The notes beneath the pieces were generated by a model that saw only the letters and a program-made list of their open reading frames with translations, was not told the DNA's origin and searched no databases. Below are positions 54,926-64,000 of a stretch of 64,000 bases of DNA, piece by piece. The DNA comes from Lithodes maja (taxonomy: Eukaryota; Arthropoda; Malacostraca; Decapoda; Lithodidae), in the NCBI GenBank assembly GCA_037953745.1, contig JBAKBP010000682.1, positions 124,001-188,000 on the forward strand, read 5' to 3'. Position numbers and translations under genes: made by a program. Each line of letters opens with the position of its first letter. The stretch's first letter is position 1.

Positions 54926-54931
54926 TATTAA

Positions 54932-55419
54932 CCCTTAACCTCTGAAGTGCGCACGGGGGTAAATGAAAACCTCCCCCTGTGCTGACGTATTTGAGGTTTT
55001 TCGTCACTAAAATATTCATTGTACCATTAATAGCATTAATAATTATCCATATGCGCCTATTATGGGTTGATTATAAAGGTATTAACCTGAAACAACAATA
55101 AAACGAGTGAAAACAGCGTTTGGATGGTCAAAATCGGAGATATAGCCCGCGAGTTGTATAATCTATGGGTGAGGCAAACTCCTTTCCCGCCAATTTCCCC
55201 CAAGGCCACTGAGACACAGTCGATCGATACTCTCTCTCTCTCTCTTGCACTCGATGGCCATCAGTGATGACAACACCCTGCTTGCAACTCGCTAATGTTA
55301 GCACGAAAATATACCTCAGAATAAGGGAATAATAGGGAAAATAGGTGATAACTGAGGAATAGGAGGAAAGTGGGGAAGGAGGGGAGGTAGAGGACTGAGA
55401 TTTTGCATGGCCCAGGGGC

Positions 55420-55455
<36 letters not shown>

Positions 55456-55971
55456 AAAAATTTGTTTTTCGATGTAAAAAGTTGATTTTTAGTTTTACTT
55501 ACTCCAGAGAGTCTTCCCGCAGTCCGCCGGCCGAACTCTAAAGAGTCTTCCCGCAGTTCCCGGGTTAAAGAGCGGCTCACGACTTAAGTCGAGTTGAAAA
55601 AACAGGCAAAAAACGGGTGAAAAAAGGGTGAAAATCGAGTGAAAATGAGTGGGATAGTAATGATCCATACGTCCGATATCTGTGGCCTCCCGGCCCACAC
55701 TAACTCCAGTTCCCCCACCGCGCGAGACAGTCACAGTGTAACCAATAGTTCGCTAAAAGTGAGCAAGGTAGCAAAATCTGCTAAACTTCCATCTTCGAGG
55801 TAACACTGTCAGTACTCCACGAGTGCTACGTAGCTGTTTCTTACGTCATTGTGTAGCGATTTCCACCTAGTTTTCGACGCAATACAGTTCCTTTCATACT
55901 GATGGTTGATATAGCTGTCAGAATGGCCTGAAAAGGCCCAAAACGGCCACAGAGGGCCCGCTAGACGAGGG
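54932..55971. mobile_element. TTAA element family E, copy G, containing B2
   Basis: TTAA at 54928-54931 and 55972-55975. The element starts CCC-TTAA-AGAGCGG; family B copy B2 has inserted into that internal TTAA. Later parts match E and D: CCACGAGTGCTACGTAGCT, CATCTTCGAGGT, a GGCCTGAAAAGGCCCAAAA block, and the end TAGACGAGGG. Confidence 0.7.
54939..55564 (-). mobile_element. TTAA element family B, copy B2
   Basis: TTAA at 54935-54938 and 55565-55568. Minus orientation, with an A tract at 55421-55452 and a CT microsatellite near 55234. It has the usual ends CCTCTGAAGTGCGC and CCGCAGTTCCCGGG. Confidence 0.85.
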
Positions 55972-55975
55972 TTAA

Positions 55976-56053
55976 TATGATGTATAGGTTATATTCATTT
56001 AATGGGTGACTTTCAAATTTCCAGGAAAATTTGTGGCCGGTTTCCTTGATAAA
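55976..56053 (-). repeat. Inverted repeat M, right arm
   Basis: Reverse complement of 54466-54556 with a few differences (for example an extra TTCATTTAATGGG variation). Confidence 0.75.
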
Positions 56054-56089
56054 TACCGAAAACTGGAAAAACTAAACAAAAGAACAGCT

Positions 56090-56591
56090 AATATCAACCC
56101 AAAATTATAATATAAATACAGTAAGCTATGGTCCAGGAACACAAAGGATCTTGAAAGGTATGATAGCCTAACTTGCCTCTACAATGTCTACATACAGTGC
56201 TGTAGGTACAGGCCCAGGCCTATAACTCGAGACTATGGGCCTAAGGCCTAAGCTACTTTCCCTTTTGATGTTTCTTAGATTTTTTGGTACCGGTAGGTGT
56301 ACGGCAAGTTTTGTCATTTTTCTCTGCCTCTGAAGTGAGCAGGCTGGACAGCTCACTGGGCACACATAAATAAAAGTGAAAATCTTCAGTCAAAGCTTTG
56401 CAAGGGGTAAAACACCGATAAAATTACTCCGGTCTCACCTACCATAATTGCCAACCTCAGCTGGCGATTATACTTCCTTTTTTTCTTCATTGGTTTGTTT
56501 ACACAAAACAGCTGGAAGCACACACTATCAATTGTCACTTTAAAGGTAAATATATATCATATTTAAGCATTTCCATAGGTCCTACAAGTTA
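56090..56591 (+). repeat. Ancestral sequence X, copy 2, block a
   Basis: From about 56398 it matches 2640-2790 and 3289-3340 and contains the empty TTAA (56540-56543) for element A. 56090-56397 has no gene and no match that I noticed. Confidence 0.55.
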
Positions 56592-56595
56592 TTAA

Positions 56596-57234
56596 CCCGG
56601 CAAGCGCGATAGGCCTCACGGAAGGCTTCCTATAGGGAACGCGATAGGCCTCACGGAAGCAAGACCATAAAAAAAGCTTTCCAAAAAAAAAAGGGCCTAT
56701 CAAAACAAAGGAATTTGTCTCTAGGTGAGATAATTCCCCTCCAGTACTCATCCATGTAAATCTCACCCACCCCCCTCCCCTCCTTCCCCACCTTATTCCC
56801 CCCTCCCTCCCCTCCTCAATTATCACCTATTTTCCCTCTTATTATCATCATTTATCGGTTATTTTTCTCTCCCGCGATAATGTAGCACAAGTGGGTTGCA
56901 GAAAAGATCGTTATGTAACACCCAGACACCGGCCCACACCGCCCCGCTCGTCTCAGTTACCTCACAGACAGCGAGAGAGGAGGGTTGCCTGTGGCTCTCT
57001 CTCGCCTGAGATTATGACCGGGTGGCCAATATCTTCGTTTTTCACCACCCAAATGCTTTTCCCACTTATTTTAGCACTCTTGAAGGTTCATATATACATC
57101 ATATATGTAAAATAAAAGCATACCGAAAACAAATAATGCTCTATATTGTAAATATAACGAATTCTGTCAGAATCCAAGGCTAGAAATGCACAAATAACTA
57201 CCCTAGCCCCTAGGTCTATTTAGCGCTTGTCAGG
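56596..57234 (+). mobile_element. TTAA element family H (639 bp), relative of B
   Basis: TTAA at 56592-56595 and 57235-57238. Ends CCCGGCAAGCGC and CCTGACAAGCGC (other strand). GCGATAGGCCTCACGGAAG is repeated in tandem at the left end. The interior (TCCCCACCTT...TATCACCTATTTTCCCT, then a GTTGCAGAAAA block) is recognisably a diverged B interior. X copy 1 is unoccupied at this point (about 3345). Confidence 0.75.
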
Positions 57235-57238
57235 TTAA

Positions 57239-57745
57239 GTGAATATATCTGCAAGGCAGAGCAAGATTCGCCGATTCACGGTGTGGACAAGGTCTAAAAC
57301 TTTCTTCATATTCACAAAACTAGATCACCTGCATTCAAAATGGCTACCGGGACAGGACTGAAAACGTTTTGGCCGAGTGTGTTAGAATTCTTGAGGTATG
57401 AAAAGCACCCTGTGGCAAAATACAGATATTTATAAAAACTTACGCGAATTTTGCGGTCGGTCAATAAATGTACCATTGTTTTGGGTGGCCTGATGCTACC
57501 TTTATCGCATAAATCTACCTCTTATATGTTATATTCTATATATTTCAAAGTAAGATATGGTCACCATAAGTGTATCAAGTTGAAGCCAAAGCCATTTTCC
57601 AAACTACGATGTCTAATGGTAATTTTTTGTAATTACCTTGCAAATAATGGCTATAAATCGCGAATTGTGTAATAAATATGTTACATTTATTTATTGACAT
57701 GCTTTTATGTAGTTTTCGTATATAATTGAAGAATAATGTAATGGA
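57239..57745 (+). repeat. Ancestral sequence X, copy 2, block b
   Basis: Continues X: AGATTCGCCGATTCACGG, CACCCTGTGGCAAAATAC, TTTTGGGTGGCCTGATGCTA and TTCAAAGTAAGATATGGTCA. It lacks the ~500-bp tandem-repeat segment of copy 1. No gene. Confidence 0.65.
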
Positions 57746-57749
57746 TTAA

Positions 57750-58767
57750 CCCGGGAACTGCGGGGAGACTCTTAAGAGTTCCCCCGGCGGACTGCGGGGA
57801 GACTCTTGAGAGTAAGTGAAAAAAAAAATCAACTTTTGACATCGAAAAAAAAAAAAAAAAAAATTTATTTTTTTTTTATTTTTTTTTTTTTTGGCCCCTG
57901 GGCCATGCAAAATCTCAGTCCTCTACCTCCCCTCCTTCCCCACTTTCCTCCTCTCCTTCAGTTATCACCTATTTTCCCTGTTATTACCTTATTCTGAGGT
58001 ATATTTTCGTGCTAACATTAGCGAGTTGCAAGCAGGGTGTTGTCATCACTGATGGCAAGCGAGTGCAAGAGAGAGAGAGAGAGTATCGATCGACTGTGTC
58101 TCAGTGGCCTTGGGGGAAATTGGCGGGAAAGCAGGTTGCCTCATCCATACATTATACAACTCGCGGGCTATATCTCCGATTTTGACCATCCAAACGCTGT
58201 TTTCACTCGTTTTATTGTTGTTTCAGGTTAATACCTTTATAATCAACCCATAATAGGTGCATATGGATAAGTATTAATGCTATTAACCTCTGAAGTGCGC
58301 ACGGGGGTAAATGAAAACCTCCCCCTGTGCTGACGTATTTGAGGTTTTTCGTCACTAAAATATTCATTGTACCATTAATAGCATTAATAATTATCCATAT
58401 GCGCCTATTATGGGTTGATTATAAAGGTATTAACCTGAAACAACAATAAAACGAGTGAAAACAGCGTTTGGATGGTCAAAATCGGAGATATAGCCCGCGA
58501 GTTGTATAATGTATGGGTGAGGCAAGCTACCTTCCCGCCCATTTTCCCCAAGGCCACTGCGACACAGTCGATCGATACTCTCTCTCTCTCTCTTGCACTC
58601 GATTGCTATCAGTGATGACAACACCCTGCTTGCAACTCGCTAATGTTAGCACGAAAATATACCTCAGAATAAGGGAATAACAGGGAAAATAGGTGATAAC
58701 TGAGGAATAGGAGGAAAGTGGGGAAGGAGGGGAGGTAGAGGACTGAGATTTTGCATGGCCCAGGGGC

Positions 58768-58805
<38 letters not shown>

Positions 58806-58997
58806 TTCAATGTAAAAAGTTTATTTTTAGTTTTACTTACTCAGGAGAGTCTTCCCGCAGTCCGCCGGGGGAACTCTTAAGAGTCTTCCCGCAGCTCCCG
58901 GGTTAATGGTACAATGAATATTTTAGTGACGGAAACACCTCAAATACGTCAGCACAGGGGGACGTTTCCAATTACCCCCATGCGCGCACTTGTTAGG
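57750..58997 (+). mobile_element. TTAA element family B, copy B3, interrupted by B4
   Basis: TTAA at 57746-57749 and 58998-59001. B3 is split at its own internal TTAA (CTATTAATGG) by B4 in opposite orientation, giving a large inverted repeat. Confidence 0.85.
58287..58902 (-). mobile_element. TTAA element family B, copy B4, inside B3
   Basis: TTAA at 58283-58286 and 58903-58906. 616 bp, minus orientation. A tract at 58769-58803 and CT microsatellite near 58580. Confidence 0.9.
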
Positions 58998-59001
58998 TTA
59001 A

Positions 59002-59480
59002 GAACTAAGAGGCCAGTCTTACTCATTCAGTGAAGAAAAATGGCGGATTTTCGGTTTCTCGTCATATTTCAGGCTAATATGGAGAATGTAGCTTTAGTAT
59101 CAGCATTTCCACATGATTTACAATTGTGAATAACTGAACGTGTGTATGACAACGAAGAGCTGCTTAAATTGGTGAAAATAGGATAATATTGAGACAATTC
59201 TGATGGCCTAACATCGACTTTGGTAAGTATTCGAATTAAGTATTATTATGTGACCTAGGTACAAAATATGCATATATATGCAAAGCTGAAGGCTTTCTGA
59301 ATCATATGTAGGGGGTATAAGAAAGATATGAATTAAATTACCAATGTTATAGGTGGTACCAACATCCGGTAAACCCAGAACTTTCCACCATCCACCAATA
59401 AATTCGCCGTTTTGCGCCACTTTCACGAAGGTTCACCATGTTATTACATGGCTACCGTAAGCCGATTTTAGTGTTTTAAG
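59002..59480 (+). repeat. Ancestral sequence X, copy 2, block c
   Basis: Matches 8300-8460 and 10345-10660 of copy 1. It shows unoccupied TTAA sites for elements C (59165-59168) and D (about 59473-59476). No gene. Confidence 0.7.
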
Positions 59481-59606
59481 TGACTTATGAATAGCTTAGA
59501 GTGTGCTCTTTATGAATATACCAATGAAAGTTATATACAGAAAGTTTTTATATGCGTAGCCTAATGTGCAAATGAAAATCTGTATTTTTATTGACCGACG
59601 GTACTC

Positions 59607-59888
59607 TCATCGGCGTTTTACCCTATTTACATAGGCTTCATCCTCAAGGACTCCATGACCATAATGCATCATATGCAGCACTTTTAATCCCTTGAGAATT
59701 GACATGCCGACAAAGGGATAGAGGCTACAATCGTCCCAGTCATTCTCCAGCGATCCCATTGGCAAAGCGTCAACAACCATTTTGACACCACAAAAATCAA
59801 CTGACACATTGGGATAATATATATCTGATGAGGTAGTGTGAGTAATGCCATTGATACCTATCTCCTCAGAAAGCTTGCCGACAGGCAC
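59607..59888 (-). pseudogene. Retropepsin-like fragment, C-terminal half
   Basis: 93 open codons ending in a stop at 59607: GKLSEEIGINGITHTTSSD, NVSVDFCGVKMVVDALPM and LYPFVGMSILKGLKVLHM. The order (a strand-forming V-V, a gap, then F-h-G-h-h-I-L) resembles the second half of a retroelement aspartic protease. It lies just left of a TTAA cluster whose other side carries a protease first half with DTGA (61805-61955, minus), so the two are probably one coding region split by insertion. Base composition differs from the TTAA elements. It may be retroelement-derived or a domesticated protease gene; the sequence cannot decide. Confidence 0.5.
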
Positions 59889-59898
59889 CCCTAATTAA

Positions 59899-60731
59899 CC
59901 TCTGAAGTGCGCACGGGGGTAATTGAAAACCTCCCCCTGTGCTGACGTATTTGAGGTGTTTCCGTCACTAAAATATTCATTGTACCATTAATAGCATTAA
60001 TAATTATCCATATGCGCCTATTATGGGTTGATTATAAAGGTATTAACCTGAAACAACAATAAAACGAGTGAAAACAGCGTTTGGATGGTCAAAATCGGAG
60101 ATATAGCCCGCGAGTTGTATAATGTATGGGTGAGGCAAGCTACCTTCCCGCCAATTTTCCCCAAGGCCACTGCGACATAAGGAGAGAACAAGATATTGGG
60201 GGGTGGAGGAGGGGGTAAAATAAGGAGGGGAGAGTTCTGCTTAAGCTATATACTTCAATTCTTTGTCTTTAACTATCCTTTCTACGACTACATAATTTCT
60301 AAACTAATTCTTAAATCTAGCTCTAGCTGTTTCTGGAGAAGTCACCGGTGCATAGGTGAGCTGGCTTTGAGAGGGGACAGCAACTCCACAAAAAGAAGAA
60401 AGAAAGAAAGAAAGACAGTCGATCGATACTCTCTCTCTCTCTCTTGCACTCGATTGCCATCAGTGATGACAACACCCTGCTTGCAACTCGCTAATGTTAG
60501 CACGAAAATATACCTCAGAATAAGGGAATAATAGGGAAAATAGGTGATAACTGAGGGATAGGAGGAAAGTGGGGAAGGAGGGGAGGTAGAGGACTGAGAT
60601 TTTGCATGGCCCAGGGGCCAAACAAAAATAAAAAAATAAAAAAATAAAAATAAAACAAATATTTTTTTTTCGATGTCAAAAGTTGATTTTTAATTTTACT
60701 TACTCAGGAGAGTCTTCCCGCAGCTCCCGGG
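59899..60731 (-). mobile_element. TTAA element family B, copy B5, with a short insertion
   Basis: TTAA at 59895-59898 and 60732-60735. It would be about 596 bp without the 60178-60413 insertion. Usual B interior. Confidence 0.85.
60178..60413 (+). mobile_element. Short insertion with GAAA-repeat tail (SINE-like)
   Basis: Interrupts B5 between GCGACA and CAGTCG. It ends GAAGAAAGAAAGAAAGAAAG, and GACA is present on both sides (60174-60177, 60414-60417). About 236 bp with no open frame; the simple 3' tail suggests retroposition. Family not recognised; no tRNA-like box seen. Confidence 0.5.
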
Positions 60732-60735
60732 TTAA

Positions 60736-61242
60736 CCTAAGAAGTGCGCATGGGGGGTATGAGACACCACACTCCTGTGCTGGCGTATTTGAGCTGTTCC
60801 CATCACTAACATCGTTATTTTACCATAAATAGCATTAATACTTATCCATATGCGCCTATTAAAGGTTGATTATAAAGGTATTAACCTGTTACAACAATAA
60901 AACAAGTGGAAACAGTGTTTGGATGGTCAAAATCGGCGATACAGGCCGGGAGTTACATAATGTATGGCTGAGGCAACCTCCCTGCCCTCCACCCCTCCCC
61001 TTGTCTGGAGAGACACTGTTCCGCAATAGTCTCTCTCTCGCTCTTTCCCACGCTTGGTAACAGTGATGACAATGCCCTGCTACCAACTCGCTAATGTTAG
61101 CACGAAAATAAACCACAGAATAAGGGAATAACAGGGAAAATAGGTGATAACTGAAGGAGGGGAGGAAAGTGGGGAAGGAGGGGAGGTGGAGGAGTGATAT
61201 TTGGCATGGCCCAGGGGCAAAACAAAAATAAAAAAATAAAAA

Positions 61243-61273
<31 letters not shown>

Positions 61274-61797
61274 GCGTTTTAAATAGATTTTGTTTTTCCC
61301 TTACTCTTAACCCGTCCAGCCCCGGCTAGTTTTGTAATGTTTGTTCACCAGAACCCGGCCGGTTTTCAAAAAATGGTTTTATTCCAGAAACAATAGCGAA
61401 TGGGTTAGGAATGAAGGAAAAACCACGAAAAACCGCTCAAAAAGCTTAAAGAATGGTCCTACAGAGCCCCCGAAAACGTATTTTACAAGAGTAAAAAATT
61501 GAAGGCAATTACCCCAAAAAACCAGGTTATTGCGCACGCACGTGGACTTTGAGAGTTTTCAACCATCGGCACGGTTGCGTGGGATACGTACACAGTTCCC
61601 ATACAAATCTGAGCCCTCTTGAGTGGCTTACCTGAGGTTACGGTCGGCGCAATTAGGGTGACGCGCCAGGCGCGTCTCTGGGGCTGTGCGTTACATACAT
61701 CGCCGACGCGTCAGGCGCGTCGCTGGGGCTGTACGGGTTAAGAGTCTTCCCGCAGTCCGCCGGGGGAACTCTTAAGAGTCTCCCTGCGGTTCCCGGG
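60736..61797 (-). mobile_element. Diverged TTAA element family B, copy B6, containing I
   Basis: Shares the TTAA 60732-60735 with B5; right TTAA 61798-61801. Left end CCTAAGAAGTGCGCATGGGG, right end GGTTCCCGGG. T tract at about 61248-61272. Confidence 0.75.
61311..61737. mobile_element. TTAA-flanked element, family I (427 bp), inside B6
   Basis: TTAA at 61307-61310 and 61738-61741. It sits in the ACTCTTAAGAGT palindrome of B6, and the rejoined B sequence CTCTTAAGAGTCTTCCCGC is normal. Ends CCCGTCCAGCCCCGG and CCCGTACAGCCCCAG (other strand). GACGCGNCAGGCGCGTC-type palindromes occur twice near the right end (about 61659 and 61705). Confidence 0.8.
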
Positions 61798-61804
61798 TTA
61801 ATAG

Positions 61805-61955
61805 CTAGTTTAGCAACATATTTTGTAGGGAGAAACAAATGTGTAGCACCAGTGTCAAGAGCTGCCATTATGGTTTGTCCATTAATGGTAACAGGGACCT
61901 TGTCTGCCAGTCGAGGGATGGGTGTTACTTCAAAGTCCCTCAACAAATTCTGCAC
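61805..61955 (-). pseudogene. Retropepsin-like fragment, N-terminal half
   Basis: On the minus strand: NLLRDFEVTPIPRLADKVPV, TINGQTIMAALDTGATHLFL and PTKYVAKLAI, ending at the TTAA of the insertion cluster. ALDTGATHLFL is a canonical aspartic protease active-site loop (D-T-G-A) preceded by the usual hydrophobic strand. A typical retropepsin would continue for about 60-70 residues; that continuation appears at 59888-59607 beyond 1.9 kb of nested elements, though not in the same register when the ends are simply joined. Confidence 0.65.
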
Positions 61956-62409
61956 TCTTGATGAGAGTCAGCAACAAGTAAAAAGACCACCAAGGTCCAA
62001 AAGGGATCGGCCCTACAAGGGTCAGCGCCCCCCTTCCAACCAACTAGAAGGGCACAAGTAAGCCAAGGCCTAATTTCGCGAAAAGAAATAGCAAAACTAA
62101 GGAAGTGACAAAAAACTAGGTAAGAGTTTATCACCAACCAGTGACGGGCCCCATCGATGATTATTAGTGTGTTATCACTTTCATGAACGATACTTTGTTG
62201 GTGTATATGTACTTACCGTCGCAAATTCGCTATAAGTGAAATACGAGAAACTGTAAGAAATACCTCCCTGTCGATGGCCGCGGCGCAATAGTACACAATG
62301 GCCGTCGTTCGGGAGCTCTTACCCTCAATCTTTCAGTCGAACGTCACTACACGTAGCGGTCTTTTTAGGAATCATGAACCATAGCATGAACCAATCACAG
62401 CCTTCCATC
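61956..62409. other. No gene recognised
   Basis: May include the upstream part of the retropepsin-like region (minus strand), but no continuous frame is convincing. CACCAACCAGTGACG (about 62132-62146) recurs inverted at 63712-63726. Confidence 0.3.
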
Positions 62410-62734
62410 AAATTATCAACCAATCACACAGTCTTTCAGTCGTCACGTCACGCGTCACGCCCCTCGCCGGCCCGGGCGCCGAGCGGGCTCAGTTTGAAGA
62501 TGGAACCCTAACATGGAGGTCGTGGTGGTATGTGCTACGAGTTTTTCAGGTAATTTGTTGTAGGTAGCTGTCCATTAATGGTAACATTAGGTAGCCTACA
62601 ACAAATTACCTGAAAAACTCGTAGCACATACCACCACGACCTCCATGTAAGGGTTCCATCTTCAAACTGAGCCCGCCCGGCGCCCGGGCCGGCGAGGGGC
62701 GTGACGTGACGACTGTGTGATTGGTTGATAATTT
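62410..62734. repeat. Long hairpin L: arms of about 150 bp, loop about 26 nt
   Basis: 62410-62566 and 62593-62734 are near-perfect inverted repeats: CCGGCCCGGGCGCC, TTTGAAGATGGAACCCT, ATGGAGGTCGTGGTGGTATG and TGCTACGAGTTTTTCAGGTA each recur inverted. The left arm has two short extra blocks (TCTTTCAG and CGCGTCA). Transcribed, it would form a long double-stranded RNA. Confidence 0.9.
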
Positions 62735-63162
62735 GGTATTTATATTTACCGGATCAGTCTGAAGATGGTTTTTTCTTTGATATACAGTGTTGTTTAATAC
62801 CAAGGACTGTCGCATTTTACTATTTTCCCATTAGCCTATCCATCAATCTTAAGACACGGGCCCCGATAGTGGGGAAGGCTATGAAGATCAGGGAAATTGC
62901 GGGGTAAAAGCCGTAAATAAAGGGGTAATATTGGAAGAACTCTGAAAATACAATATTGAAAAGTAACAAAACCTGAAAATAGAAAAACCAGAGCCAAGTT
63001 TTGACCAAACTTGGCTCGGGTTTTTCAATTTTTCAGAGTCCAAAATCACAGTAGGCCTAACCTCATTTCGAAAGTTGGCTCGTTTTTCATTGGCAAAAGT
63101 TGGCTCTGATTTAAGGGATTTAGCGGGTTAGGTTAGGCTAATGTTAACCCCATAATACTAGG

Positions 63163-63177
63163 TTAGGTTAGGTTAGG
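63163..63177 (+). repeat. Short TTAGG array
   Basis: Three exact TTAGG units plus a partial unit, in the centre of K. Confidence 0.85.
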
Positions 63178-63267
63178 TTATTTGGTTAGGTTAATGACAA
63201 AACTTGGCTCGGATTTCATGGATTTAGCGGGGATGTGGGGGCGGCAGCCCCCACCCATTATACTAGG

Positions 63268-63312
63268 TTAGGTTAGGTTAGGTTAGGTTAGGTTAGGTTA
63301 GGTTAGGTTAGG
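63268..63312 (+). repeat. TTAGG array, nine exact units
   Basis: Nine consecutive TTAGG pentamers, the canonical arthropod telomere repeat, inside foldback element K. The CCTAA orientation appears in MITE J (54693-54727). Confidence 0.9.
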
Positions 63313-63814
63313 CTAATGTTAACCACATTCTTACTGGATTTATCCACGTTGAAAAACAAAAAAACCCGAGCCAACTTTCGAAATGAGGTTACTGAACTTA
63401 CTGTGATTTTGGACTCTGAAAAATAGAAAAACCCGAGCCAAGTTTGGTCAAAACTTGGCTCGGGTTTTTCCATTTTCAGGTTTTGTTACTTTTCAATATT
63501 GTATTTTCAGAGTTCTTCCAATATTACCCCTTTATTTACGGCTTTTACCCCGCAATTTCCCTAATCTTCATAGCCTTCCCCACTATCGGGGGCCGTGTTT
63601 TAAGATTGATGGATAATGGGAAAATAGTAAAATGCGACAGTCCCTGGTATTAAACAACACTGTGTATCAAACAAAAAACAAAAAACAACAAAAAATAACC
63701 TGAAAAACTCGTCACTGGTTGATGATAAACATTTACCAAAAACCATAATGACAAGAACCTTACTAAAGACAAAACTAAAGCCACCGCAAGTGAAATGAAT
63801 ACAGAAATGAATTA

Positions 63815-64000
63815 GAAAACTCGAATTGTGAGAAAGATCTAGGTGTGTTTGTTAGCAATGATTTGAAGCCTAGAAAACAGTGTATAAGCGTTCGAAACAA
63901 GGCAAACAGGATTCTCGGGTTCATCTCTAGGAGTGTGAGTAACAGAACTGCGCTGATGTTATCTTAAAACTTTACTTGTCATTAGTGAGACCCCATATGG
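63815..64000 (+). pseudogene. LINE RT fragment (LINE 4), runs off right edge
   Basis: Translates as NCEKDLGVFVSNDLKPRKQC, ANRILGFISRSV, then after a stop and a frame change LSLVRPHM. This is the post-FADD block of CR1/Jockey-type LINE RTs, comparable with KDLGLIIQDNLSPEKH and RPRLEYA of LINE 1. Decayed; 5' boundary uncertain. Confidence 0.7.

Larger units (their letters stand above)
62776..63671. mobile_element. Foldback element K with TTAGG arrays at its centre
   Basis: Arms of about 315 bp, 62776-63092 and 63343-63671: TTTGATATACAGTGTTG at the left recurs as CACTGTGTATCAAA at the right, and CCCCGATAGTGGGGAAGGCT, ATTACCCC..TTATTTACGGC, CCCGAGCCAAGTTT and CTCATTTCGAAAGTTGGCTC all recur inverted. 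The centre holds TTAGG repeats and GGGGGCGGCAGCCCCC. It shares blocks with MITE J. No coding region. Confidence 0.8.

Overview
This is eukaryotic, repeat-dominated DNA, most likely from an arthropod and probably a decapod crustacean. The pointers are interstitial TTAGG arrays (the arthropod telomere motif), a DIRS1-like retrotransposon (a group known to be widespread in Decapoda), a LINE with an AATTAGGTAAATAC tail, and a tRNA-type SINE carrying a CACCTAG..GTAAATAGGTACCTGG block. These are recognitions from memory, so the species is not determined. I see no intact host gene. Almost all of the window is transposable elements inserted into each other.

Layout. 1-1947: end of a long LTR (subfamily A, minus strand). 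1948-12091: an old low-copy sequence ('X', copy 1) broken up by TTAA-flanked non-autonomous elements, a solo LTR with a perfect 5-bp target duplication (3478-7309, minus) and two 5'-truncated LINEs. 12092-36843: Ty3/Gypsy element 1 (plus), whose 5' LTR carries three further insertions: a 304-bp TTAA element, an 8.2-kb DIRS element on the minus strand (14489-22701), and a 628-bp TTAA element. Its 3' LTR is free of all three, so the empty sites can be read in the same window. 36881-54375: an LTR of subfamily A, split by a second Gypsy element (38396-52575, target duplication GTTAT) whose 3' LTR is itself split by an RTE-like LINE. 54376-61801: X copy 2 and a dense nest of TTAA elements, one cluster of which splits a retropepsin-like coding fragment. 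61802-64000: a hairpin sequence, a large foldback element containing TTAGG arrays, and a LINE fragment running off the edge.

How the parts work together. The two Gypsy copies encode Gag, protease, RT, RNase H and integrase, each with a few frame breaks, plus a previously unremarked third reading frame that runs through the polypurine tract and stops inside the 3' LTR. LTRs are unusually long (about 3.2-3.6 kb), begin TAAAATGCCCC, end GGGCATAACA and make 5-bp target duplications. TATA box and poly(A) signal lie only in the last ~310 bp of the LTR. The DIRS element keeps the full replication architecture (inverted terminal repeats and an internal complementary region matching the joined ends), but its RT lacks two expected catalytic aspartates. 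Insertion order can be read directly: X, then TTAA element D, then Gypsy-1, then DIRS with its SINE; and separately LTR A, then Gypsy-2, then a LINE. All coordinates were read by eye. Identities are qualitative and family names rest on motif recognition, not database searches.
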